Shown here: positions 1-5,028 of the stretch, in pieces
Layout of the letters: each line of letters begins with the position of its first letter
Numbering within the stretch: position 1 is the stretch's first letter
Source of the DNA: Pseudomonadota bacterium
GTDB taxonomy: Bacteria > Pseudomonadota > Alphaproteobacteria > UBA828 > JAPUJA01
NCBI GenBank assembly: GCA_027296525.1
Contig: JAPUJA010000126.1
Span: 1-5,097 of the forward strand
Direction of reading: 5' to 3'
DNA length: 5,097 bases
Notes under the pieces: model-generated
What the model was told of the DNA's origin: nothing
Seen by the model: the letters and a program-made list of their open reading frames with translations, nothing else
The model's database searches: none
Program-made: the position numbers and the translations under genes

Positions 1-114
1 TGAAATCCGGCCGCATGGTACCTATGTGGTACCTACTACGGATACGCTCGGCCACGTCTATTGCTAAATCATTGAAATCACGTTTGTTTTCTCAACAGAC
101 CGGAGTGCCTTAAG
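1..114. other. Foreign segment replacing the 3' end of radC
   Basis: The RadC reading frame stops matching its family at base 114/115, so everything to the left is probably not native to this gene. The segment is about 48% GC against clearly higher GC in radC and map. It contains a direct repeat GGTACCTA spaced 11 bases apart (from 18 and 29). On the plus strand two frames are open from the window edge: one ends at TAA 65-67, the other at TAA 111-113, right at the junction. Neither short peptide is recognisable. It may be the end of a mobile element or the product of a deletion; its other end lies outside the window. Confidence 0.5.
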
Positions 115-645
115 GTGGTTGTGCACCAGGATGATCGCCGAGGCGCCCAGGTCGAGGGCGCGCTTGATCACCTCGCGCGGATAGAGCGGTGTGTGATTGA
201 TCGTGCCCTTCTGCTGGAGCTCGTCGGCGATCAGCGCGTTCTTGTTGTTGAGGAAGAGGATGCGGAACTGCTCGGTCTTCTCGAAGCCGAGGCTCACCTG
301 ACAATAATCGAGGAGCGCCTGCCACGAGCCGATCACCTCCGCGCCCATCACCCGCTCGCGCAAGAGCCGCTCGGCCGACGCCTGGGCGATTTTGAGCGCC
401 GCGATCGCCGCCTCGCCGACCCCATCGATCTCCCCGAGCCGTTGAGGTTCCGCCGTGATCACGCCCGCGAATGAGCCGAAGTGCTCGATCAGCCGCTTGG
501 CCACGGGCTTCATGTCGGCGCGCGGCTGGCCGAGGAAGAGCAGGAGCTCGAGCATCTCGTAGTCGGGGAGCGCCTCGGCCCCACTCTTCAGGAAGCGTGC
601 CTTAAGCCGCTTTCGATGACCGGCATAGTGGGGCTTCTCGCTCAC
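64..645 (-). pseudogene. radC: RadC family JAMM-domain protein, C-terminally truncated
   Basis: RadC (UPF0758) proteins have an N-terminal helix-hairpin-helix region and a C-terminal JAMM/MPN metalloprotease-like domain. Their role is unclear; the old DNA-repair label is not well supported. Here residues 73-85 (IDGVGEAAIAALK) are the HhH motif, E125 in TEQFRILFL starts the JAMM domain, and HTPLYPREVIKRAL (151-164) and ILVHNH (172-177) are typical. The family then continues HNHPSGDPTPS...D, but here it becomes HNHLKALRSVE and stops at 193. The Ser and Asp of the motif and roughly 45-50 further residues are missing. The start is GTG, overlapping the map stop as GTGA, which implies translational coupling. 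It is probably non-functional, although the metal-binding His pair survives. Confidence 0.88.
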
Positions 646-1484
646 GCCGTCTCGCTCACCACCTCGTAGGGCGGGCGGGTGAAGCCGGCGGGAGAGAGGG
701 TGAAGATCTCATGGCCCGTCGCGGTTACGCCCAGACTGTGCTCGAACTGGGCCGAGAGCGAGCGATCCTTGGTCACCGCGGTCCAGCCGTCTTTCAGGAT
801 CTTCACCTCGTAGGTTCCGAGATTGATCATGGGCTCGATCGTGAAGAACATCCCCTCGACCAGCTCGACGCCTTCGCCCGGCTCGCCGTAATGAAGTACG
901 TTCGGCGCGTCGTGGAACACGCGCCCGAGCCCGTGCCCGCAGAAGTCGCGCACCACCGAGCAACGGCGGCTCTCGGCGTAGGACTGGATGGCGTGGCCGA
1001 TATCGCCCAGTGTCGCGCCCGGGCGGACCACCTCGATCCCCCGCGTCATGGCCTCATAGGTGATCTCGCACAGGCGGCGCGCCTTCATCGGGATCTTCGG
1101 GCCGAGATAGAACATGCGGCTCGTATCGCCGTGCCAGCCGTCGAGGATGACGGTGACGTCGATGTTCATGATGTCGCCTTTGTCGAGCACCTTATCGCTC
1201 GGAATTCCGTGACAAACCACGTGGTTGACCGACGTGCAGATCGATTTGGGAAAGCCGCGGTAGCCGAGCGGCGCCGAGGTCGCTCCGTGCGCGGTGATGA
1301 ACTCGTGGCAGAGCCGATCAAGCTCGTCCGTGGTCACGCCCGGTTGGACCTTGGGCGTGATGTAATCGAGCGTCTGGGCCGCGAGCCGCCCGGCTCGGCG
1401 CATGGCCTCGAAGTCTTCCGGTGGATGGATCTTGATGGCCCTCGCGTCCCGGCCGATCTCCGTGACCCTGTCGAGGTTGTTCAT
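642..1484 (-). CDS. map: Type I methionine aminopeptidase
   Basis: It removes the initiator methionine from nascent proteins in the cytoplasm and is usually essential. The 280-residue product has the full pita-bread fold signature. By correspondence with the E. coli enzyme, the metal ligands are D109 (NIDV), D120 (HGDTS), H184 (CGHGLGR), E217 (TIEPMI) and E248 (QFEHS), with the substrate-site histidines H92 (CHGIP) and H191 (FHDAP). It is about 15 residues longer than the E. coli protein, largely at the N terminus, which is common in alphaproteobacteria. The ATG start has no strong Shine-Dalgarno sequence, but the next conserved region (PPEDFEAMRRAG) begins at residue 21, so the start is reasonable. 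It lies 74 bases downstream of sfsA and overlaps radC by 4 nt, so the three genes are likely co-transcribed. No key residue is missing. Confidence 0.97.
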   Translation of the reverse strand: MNNLDRVTEIGRDARAIKIHPPEDFEAMRRAGRLAAQTLDYITPKVQPGVTTDELDRLCHEFITAHGATSAPLGYRGFPKSICTSVNHVVCHGIPSDKVLDKGDIMNIDVTVILDGWHGDTSRMFYLGPKIPMKARRLCEITYEAMTRGIEVVRPGATLGDIGHAIQSYAESRRCSVVRDFCGHGLGRVFHDAPNVLHYGEPGEGVELVEGMFFTIEPMINLGTYEVKILKDGWTAVTKDRSLSAQFEHSLGVTATGHEIFTLSPAGFTRPPYEVVSETA

Positions 1485-1535
1485 CGGGCGTGTGCCATGT
1501 GATGCGCGTTCCGAGCCCTCGAGGCGCCCGCCGAC

Positions 1536-1567
1536 CCGATGGTCAGCCGATCCGATGGTCAGCCGAT
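1536..1567. repeat. Perfect 16-bp tandem duplication across the sfsA stop
   Basis: CCGATGGTCAGCCGAT occurs twice head to tail (1536-1551 and 1552-1567) with no mismatch. The right copy contains the end of sfsA, including its TGA stop (1561-1559 on the minus strand); the left copy lies just downstream in the sfsA-map spacer. The protein is unchanged because the first stop reached is the original one. It looks like a recent slippage-type duplication. Confidence 0.9.
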
Positions 1568-2257
1568 GATCGGCAGCGCCCGGTCGAGTCGTATGCTCGC
1601 GAGGCTGAGTTTACAGCAATAGCAGAGGGCTTCAACGCCACGGGCGCGTGCCGCGTCGAACGCCTCGCCATAGCCGGGGTCGATGTCCCGGGCGAGGGAG
1701 AAGCTGTCGCAATCCTCGCGCTGGACGATGAAGAGCACGGCGGCGCGCGCCCCCCCGTCCACCATGCGCGCGAGCTCGGCCATGTGTTTCGCGCCCCGGG
1801 CCGTCACCGAATCGGGAAACTCGGCGCCGTCATCGCGCTTCAGATGCACGTTCTTGACCTCGACGTAACAGGGCGGCCGCCCGGCACGCTCGAGCAGCAG
1901 GTCGACCCGGGAGTTCCGGCCATAGGCGACCTCGCGCCTTATTGATTCGTAGCCCGCGAGCTCCGGGATGCTATCTTCCGCGATCGCCTCTTGGGCGATC
2001 CGGTTGGGATGGCCGGTGTTGAGCCCGACGAGGCCGCCATCGACGCGCACGAGCTCCCAGCTATAGTCGAGCTTCGCCTTCGGATTTCGCGCGGGCGCAA
2101 GCCAGGTCTCCGCGCCCGGCGGATCGAGCCCGGTCATCGCCCCCGGATTCGGGCAATGGGCCATCACCACCCGTCCGTCGGTGAGCCGATGATCGCTCAG
2201 GAACCGCTTGTAGCGCCGAAGGAGCGTGGCGGGGATGAGGGTGGCGTGAAATTCCAT
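1559..2257 (-). CDS. sfsA: SfsA family protein (sugar fermentation stimulation protein A)
   Basis: SfsA was named for stimulating maltose metabolism when overexpressed in E. coli. Structurally the family joins an N-terminal OB-like domain to a PD-(D/E)XK nuclease-like domain, and its true cellular role is unsettled. At 232 residues this is a full-length member. Visible signatures are RYKRFLSD (15-22), AHCPNPGAM (33-41), GLNTGHPNR (78-86), SRVDLLLE (116-123) with candidate acidic residue D119, CYVEVKNVHL (130-139) with the E133-x-K135 nuclease-type pair, EFPDSVTARGAKH (146-158), and ARDIDPGY (189-196). The ATG at 2257 matches the usual MEF-type N terminus. It is the first gene of the minus-strand cluster and is divergent from the CinA-like gene, with 145 bases between them. 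The ribosome-binding site is weak. Confidence 0.95.
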   Translation of the reverse strand: MEFHATLIPATLLRRYKRFLSDHRLTDGRVVMAHCPNPGAMTGLDPPGAETWLAPARNPKAKLDYSWELVRVDGGLVGLNTGHPNRIAQEAIAEDSIPELAGYESIRREVAYGRNSRVDLLLERAGRPPCYVEVKNVHLKRDDGAEFPDSVTARGAKHMAELARMVDGGARAAVLFIVQREDCDSFSLARDIDPGYGEAFDAARARGVEALCYCCKLSLASIRLDRALPIIG

Positions 2258-2319
2258 GGCTCGAAGCTAGCGGCGCGCGCGCCCGGTTTCAATGGGGCGG
2301 CGGCGGCCCGCAAGAGCCC

Positions 2320-2370
2320 CGAACCCCTTGGGGGTCCGAACCCCTTGGGGGCCTCGGCCCGTTGGGGTAA
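2320..2370. repeat. 17-bp G/C-rich tandem repeats in the divergent intergenic region
   Basis: CGAACCCCTTGGGGGTC (2320-2336) is followed directly by CGAACCCCTTGGGGGCC (2337-2353), one mismatch apart, and then by a degenerate third copy (about 2354-2370, containing GGCCCGTTGGGG). Each unit carries CCCC-TT-GGGG, a near-palindrome. The array lies between the sfsA and CinA-like start codons and overlaps the predicted promoter. It could be an operator-like array or merely a slippage product. The frame open through it in line with the CinA-like gene gives an artificial-looking repetitive peptide, so I do not extend that gene into it. Confidence 0.8.
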
Positions 2371-2373
2371 GAT
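2345..2373 (+). promoter_or_regulatory. Possible sigma-70 promoter for the CinA-like gene
   Basis: TTGGGG (2345-2350) and TAAGAT (2368-2373) are separated by exactly 17 bases and lie about 30 bases upstream of the ATG at 2403. The -10 matches four of six consensus positions, and the -35 keeps the TTG. The -35 falls in the second copy of the 17-bp repeat. Transcription would begin near 2380 and give a leader of only about 20 bases, in which I see no Shine-Dalgarno sequence. The call rests on pattern alone. Confidence 0.3.
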
Positions 2374-2402
2374 GCCGCCGGTTTAAAGCTCCTTTGCATC
2401 TC

Positions 2403-3170
2403 ATGGCCGACGAACCCCCCATCGTCACCGCCGCGCTCATCATCATCGGAAACGAGATCCTTTCCGGGCGCACGCGCGACGCCAATATCCCTTTCCTCGC
2501 GCAGCGATTGAACGATCTCGGCGTGCGCCTCGGCGAGGTTCGGATCGTCCCGGACCTCGAGGAGGCGATCGTCGAGGCGGTCAACGACTGCCGCGCCGCG
2601 TTCGACTATGTCTTCACCACGGGCGGCATCGGCCCGACCCACGACGACATCACCGCCGCCTCGATCGCCAAGGCCTTCGGGCTGAAGCTCGTGCGGAACC
2701 CGGAGGCCGTCGAACGGCTGCACGAGCATTACGGCGCCGATGAGCTGAACGTGGCGCGCCTTCGCATGGCGAACACGCCCGAAGGGGCCGGGCTGATCGA
2801 AAATCCGGTGAGCAAGGCGCCGGGGTTTTTCGTCGAGAACGTCTTCGTCTTCGCCGGCGTGCCGACGATCATGCGGGCGATGTTCGAGAACGTGAAACAT
2901 ATGATCTCAGGGGGCGCGACGATGCGCTCGCGCACGATCGCGGCCTTTCTGCTCGAGGGCGAGGTCGCCGAGGGGCTCGATCGACTGCAGGAGCGCTATG
3001 ACGATCTCGAGATCGGAAGCTACCCGTTCCTGCGGGACGGCAAGCTCGGCACCAGTGTCGTGCTTCGCGGCACGGCGTCCGAGCGCATCGACGAGGCGGC
3101 CCGAGAGCTCATCGAGCATATCCGTTATTTGGGCGGCGAGCCGGTGGAGGACTCAGGAGAGGCGCGCTAG
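2403..3170 (+). CDS. Stand-alone CinA N-terminal (MoCF/MoaB-like) domain protein
   Basis: This 255-residue protein has the MoCF/COG1058 domain found at the N terminus of CinA. The signatures are ALIIIGNEILSGRTRDAN (11-28), FTTGGIGPTHDDITAASIA (71-89), which is the pterin/nucleotide-binding loop and acidic pair of the fold, and FAGVPTIM (150-157). Full-length CinA has about 400 residues with a C-terminal nicotinamide-nucleotide amidase (PncC) domain; that domain is absent, since residues 170-255 are a family-specific tail. Such short forms are common in alphaproteobacteria and are usually annotated as competence/damage-inducible protein A or molybdopterin-binding protein. The substrate is not established: the domain has been linked to molybdopterin and to ADP-ribose/FAD-type pyrophosphatase activity. 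The ATG at 2403 is chosen because homology begins there and the upstream frame is repeat-derived. Its TAG stop lies inside a MITE target duplication. Confidence 0.92.
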   Translation: MADEPPIVTAALIIIGNEILSGRTRDANIPFLAQRLNDLGVRLGEVRIVPDLEEAIVEAVNDCRAAFDYVFTTGGIGPTHDDITAASIAKAFGLKLVRNPEAVERLHEHYGADELNVARLRMANTPEGAGLIENPVSKAPGFFVENVFVFAGVPTIMRAMFENVKHMISGGATMRSRTIAAFLLEGEVAEGLDRLQERYDDLEIGSYPFLRDGKLGTSVVLRGTASERIDEAARELIEHIRYLGGEPVEDSGEAR

Positions 3171-3280
3171 GGTCCGTACTCAATTAACGCTAGCTCATTG
3201 AAACCAAACGATTCTGGTTTGGCAGGCAGCGCACCATCAATGAATCAACTCAGTGGGTTATGCCTAATTGAGTCCAGACC
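3171..3280. mobile_element. MITE-like non-autonomous element with CTAG flanks
   Basis: The ends are a 16-bp inverted repeat: GGTCCGTACTCAATTA at the left, and GGTCTGGACTCAATTA read inward from the right, with 14 of 16 identical. Both ends are flanked by CTAG (3167-3170 and 3281-3284), as expected for a target duplication. The 110-bp interior codes for nothing and is about 47% GC. It has nested inverted repeats, TCATTGA (3195-3201) with TCAATGA (3237-3243) and AAACCA (3201-3206) with TGGTTT (3215-3220), so the whole unit can fold. A CTAG target suits IS5-type transposases (YTAR target); a TA target would suit IS630-type. The parent is not in the window. The left CTAG supplies the stop codon of the CinA-like gene. 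Confidence 0.85.
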
Positions 3281-3284
3281 CTAG

Positions 3285-3339
3285 GGCGTTTCGCTTGCCT
3301 GGGCGCGAAGCTCGGGGATAGGGTCGCCCGGCAAACGCC
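3285..3339 (+). other. Hairpin-forming spacer, possible displaced terminator
   Basis: TTGCC-t-GGGCG (3295-3305) pairs with CGCCCGGCAA (3325-3334) through a single bulged T. GGCGT (3285-3289) pairs with ACGCC (3335-3339) outside it, with a 5-base internal bulge. No T-run follows, so this is not a classic intrinsic terminator. Before the MITE inserted, it would have begun directly after the CinA-like stop codon. It may end or stabilise that transcript. Confidence 0.35.
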
Positions 3340-3390
3340 GCCCGAGCGGAGCGTCGCGGGCCGCGCGTGTCGGCGTTTTGGTTTGTTCAA

Positions 3391-3477
3391 GGGGGCGTGG
3401 CGGAACCGGTAGACGCATTGGACTTAAAATCCAATGGGCGTAAGCCCGTGCAGGTTCAAATCCTGCCGCCCCCACCA
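3391..3477 (+). tRNA. tRNA-Leu (anticodon UAA)
   Basis: This is a complete 87-nt class II tRNA gene. The acceptor stem GGGGGCG (3391-3397) pairs with CGCCCCC (3467-3473), followed by discriminator A and an encoded CCA (3475-3477). The anticodon stem TTGGA/TCCAA (3418-3422 and 3430-3434) closes a 7-base loop with anticodon TAA at 3425-3427. The long variable arm TGGGC-GTAA-GCCC is typical of leucine. The T arm is GCAGG-TTCAAAT-CCTGC (3450-3466). Its 3' end adjoins an integrase remnant, so it probably served as an integration site while staying intact. Confidence 0.97.
3450..3477 (+). other. Candidate attachment site at the tRNA-Leu 3' end
   Basis: The T arm through the CCA of tRNA-Leu is where many tyrosine integrases recombine, leaving the tRNA intact and a direct repeat at the far end of the island. 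An integrase fragment lies 83 bases downstream and base composition changes right after the CCA. No convincing second copy is visible in the window, so the other end is either outside it or lost. This is inference from position. Confidence 0.4.
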
Positions 3478-3537
3478 ATTAAATCAATCGCTTGATATGT
3501 GCGCCGCGTCTTGCCCGCAGCGTTGCGCGAGGGCTCG

Positions 3538-3556
3538 TGTGTAATTCCTGTGTAAT
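3538..3556. repeat. TGTGTAAT direct repeat between the tRNA and the integrase stop
   Basis: TGTGTAAT occurs at 3538-3545 and 3549-3556 with a 3-base spacer, an 11-base period close to one helical turn. Short, helically phased direct repeats beside an integrase gene and a tRNA attachment site resemble arm-type binding sites for integrase or an excisionase. A small inverted repeat ATCAA-TCGC-TTGAT (3483-3496) lies closer to the tRNA. The function is inferred only from position. Confidence 0.5.
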
Positions 3557-3560
3557 GGCG

Positions 3561-4002
3561 TCACGAATTCTGAGGCTTGTGGGCCTTGGGATGTTCAACA
3601 ATTGTTCCGCCTTCCATCCGGTCAAGAGCCCGATCGACGACGCGACCCTGAGCGTGTGCATAGCGTAAGGTCATCTGCACGCTGCGGTGGCCGGAGAACT
3701 CTTGCAGCGTCTTAATGTCCGCCCCGGTTTCGGCTAGGCGGGTTATTGCGGTGTGCCTCATGACGTGCGGCACGACCACGCCCGGAGCCAGGCGCGCTCG
3801 CTTGACCACTCTCCGAAAAGGGCCTGCCATCGACTCGATGTGTCCGCTCGGAGTTCGCCTGTTGGGGAAAATCCATCCCTCCGAATCCGCTGCCATCTTG
3901 CGTTCGCGCTGAAGGGTCTCGGTAATTCCTCGAGTAAGCGGCTGATTGCGCCAAACCCCGCCTTTGGCGCGGACCCGAAGCCGGCGGCGTATCGGGTCAA
4001 AG
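3561..4002 (-). pseudogene. Tyrosine recombinase (integrase), C-terminal fragment
   Basis: About 146 residues of a tyrosine integrase catalytic domain remain. Counting from the first retained residue, visible catalytic positions are the beta-hairpin lysine (AKGG, K13), H79-x-x-R82 (HVMRHT), H105 (SGHRS) and the nucleophile Y114 (LRYAH), nine residues after H105 as usual. The arm-binding and core-binding N-terminal parts and the first catalytic arginine are missing. The frame runs artificially into antisense IS6 sequence up to 4286. The break coincides with the left IS6 end at about 4002. The gene points at the 3' end of tRNA-Leu, which fits a tRNA-directed island. It cannot be active as it stands. 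Confidence 0.9.
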
Positions 4003-4019
4003 GGCGTTGTCACGAATTT
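4003..4019 (+). repeat. IS6 left terminal inverted repeat
   Basis: GGCGTTGTCACGAATTT pairs with the right end at 15 of 17 positions, including the run TTGTCACGAAT. It lies 39 bases upstream of the transposase ATG and directly abuts the integrase fragment. Confidence 0.85.
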
Positions 4020-4058
4020 GATCGTGCGGCGGCCGGTCGAGCTACGTAGGCTGGTCGC

Positions 4059-4757
4059 ATGAACCCGATCAGCTACCGCTACTGTCATTTCCCTCCGGTC
4101 GTCGTCCAGCACGCGGTCTGGCTCTACTGCCGGTTTACACTGAGCCTGCGTGATGCCGAAGATCTGCTGGCCGAGCGAGGGATCGAGGTCTCCTATGAGA
4201 CGATCCGCCGCTGGGTAGCGCGGTTCGGCCCCGCCTACGCGAGAAAGCTCAGAAAATTCAGACCGAGGGCACATCCGCAGTGGCATCTGGACGAGATGTT
4301 TGTCTCCATCGGCGGGCAGCGGATGTATCTCTGGCGGGCGGTCGATCAGGATGGTGAGCTGCTCGATGTCCTCGTCCAGGCCAAACGGGATAAGCGTGCG
4401 GCGCTTAAACTGATGCGGAGGCTGCTGAAAAAGCAGGGCTTCGCGCCGCGAACGATCGTGACCGATAAGCTAAGGGCCTATTCCGCTGCCGTGCGGGATC
4501 TCGGCCTCACGGCGTGGCATCATCGGGCGAGGTGGAAGAACAATCGGATCGAGGGCTCTCACGTCCCTATCCGACGACGAGAACGGAAGATGCAGGGTTT
4601 CAGGTCGCCCGGATCAGCCCAGCGCTTCCTTTCGATCTTCGCCACGGTCTCCAACCACTTCAACACGCGTCGTCATCTCATCTCGGCAAACAAACATCGA
4701 GAGCTTCGAGACCTGGCCTTCGCTCGATGGACCGCCGCGACCGCTCCGGCCGCCTAA
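4059..4757 (+). CDS. IS6-family DDE transposase
   Basis: The 232-residue protein is a complete transposase of the IS6 family, of the clade common in rhizobia and other alphaproteobacteria. Residues about 27-56 form a helix-turn-helix (LSLRDAEDLL ... YETIRRWVARFG). The catalytic DDE residues are D78 (WHLDEM), D136 (VTDKLRAY) and E165 (NNRIEGSH). RRRERKMQGFRS (172-183) and AQRFLSIF (187-194) are family-typical. In related proteins the E motif often reads NNRAENSH; here it is NNRIEGSH, a variant that keeps the glutamate. The ATG at 4059 starts the conserved MNPISYR N terminus, with a weak TAGG 8 bases upstream. It looks intact and potentially active in replicative transposition and cointegrate formation. 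Confidence 0.95.
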   Translation: MNPISYRYCHFPPVVVQHAVWLYCRFTLSLRDAEDLLAERGIEVSYETIRRWVARFGPAYARKLRKFRPRAHPQWHLDEMFVSIGGQRMYLWRAVDQDGELLDVLVQAKRDKRAALKLMRRLLKKQGFAPRTIVTDKLRAYSAAVRDLGLTAWHHRARWKNNRIEGSHVPIRRRERKMQGFRSPGSAQRFLSIFATVSNHFNTRRHLISANKHRELRDLAFARWTAATAPAA

Positions 4758-4795
4758 GGCACAGCGCGTTAAATGTCGAATTGCGCCTACGCTTG

Positions 4796-4812
4796 AGATT
4801 CGTGACAAGGCC
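4796..4812 (-). repeat. IS6 right terminal inverted repeat
   Basis: Read on the minus strand it is GGCCTTGTCACGAATCT, the partner of the left end. It begins 38 bases after the transposase stop, almost symmetrical with the 39-base left leader, which supports the boundary. Confidence 0.85.
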
Positions 4813-5028
4813 ATCACAAGGAAAGATCCTCTTGCGGAGGGGGCCGAAGACTCGCCTACCAATTTAATTATCGACAAGCTCTCGGGTGCCGTCAAGGGGT
4901 GGTGGCTTGGCTCCCAGAAAGACTCTCCCTCGCGTTTAAATGCGCGTGCAGACATGATACGGATGGGGTTGGTGGTCGGCACCAGCCGGAAAGAGATTGC
5001 GACCAGCGACTCTAAAATGGGCCTCTAG
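4813..5028 (+). pseudogene. Unrecognised C-terminal gene fragment truncated by IS6
   Basis: From the IS6 right end a plus-strand frame runs 71 codons to TAG at 5026-5028. It has no plausible start in the flank and stays open backwards into the IS, as a gene tail cut by an insertion would. The peptide includes NLIIDKLSGAVKGWW, then LNARADMIRMGLVVGTSRKE near its end, and is mixed hydrophilic with no clear membrane segment. I do not recognise a family. It is not the missing N-terminal half of the integrase, which should lie on the opposite strand. It could also be a chance open frame: GC here is about 56%, lower than in the chromosomal genes. Confidence 0.35.

Larger units (their letters stand above)
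4003..4812 (+). mobile_element. Complete IS6-family insertion sequence (about 810 bp)
   Basis: The element holds one transposase gene and has terminal inverted repeats: GGCGTTGTCACGAATTT at the left (4003-4019) and GGCCTTGTCACGAATCT read inward from the right (4812-4796), 15 of 17 identical. The size fits the family (roughly 750-900 bp). IS6 elements normally make an 8-bp target duplication, but the flanks GGTCAAAG (3995-4002) and ATCACAAG (4813-4820) do not match. The two sides also encode unrelated proteins. This suggests the present neighbours were joined by IS-mediated deletion or cointegrate events. The exact outer base is uncertain by one position. Confidence 0.9.

Noticed and set aside
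105..606. 10-bp direct repeat GTGCCTTAAG at 105-114 and 597-606, the first copy ending at the radC junction
   Set aside because: The match ends abruptly, and about a dozen 10-bp matches are expected by chance in a window this size. I do not claim homologous recombination between them.
711..1502. Plus-strand 263-residue open frame opposite map
   Set aside because: It is an antisense shadow of map in high-GC DNA, with Arg/Asp/Val-rich low-information sequence and no family signature. The same applies to the long frames opposite radC, sfsA, the CinA-like gene and the transposase.
2292..2402. N-terminal extension of the CinA-like protein to an ATG at 2292
   Set aside because: The extra 37 residues are encoded by the 17-bp repeats (NPLGVRTPWG-type peptide) and precede the point where family homology begins. 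The ATG at 2403 fits better.
3295..3322. TTGCCT ... GATAGG as a promoter for tRNA-Leu
   Set aside because: The spacing (16 bases) is acceptable, but it lies about 70 bases upstream of the tRNA, the -10 is poor, and it falls inside the hairpin.
3281..3478. Minus-strand open frame of 65 residues starting MVGAAGFEPARAY
   Set aside because: It is the antisense of the tRNA-Leu gene. This type of peptide is a well-known spurious prediction across tRNA genes, so it is not a real protein.
3557..3571. GGCGTCACGAATTCTG-like sequence resembling an IS6 end near the integrase stop
   Set aside because: Only nine bases (TCACGAATT) match the IS6 repeat, and the TTG before them is absent. It is probably chance, not a solo IS end.
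4003..4286. N-terminal part of the minus-strand integrase frame beyond 4003
   Set aside because: It is translated from IS6 DNA in antisense, so those residues are an artefact of read-through, not integrase sequence.
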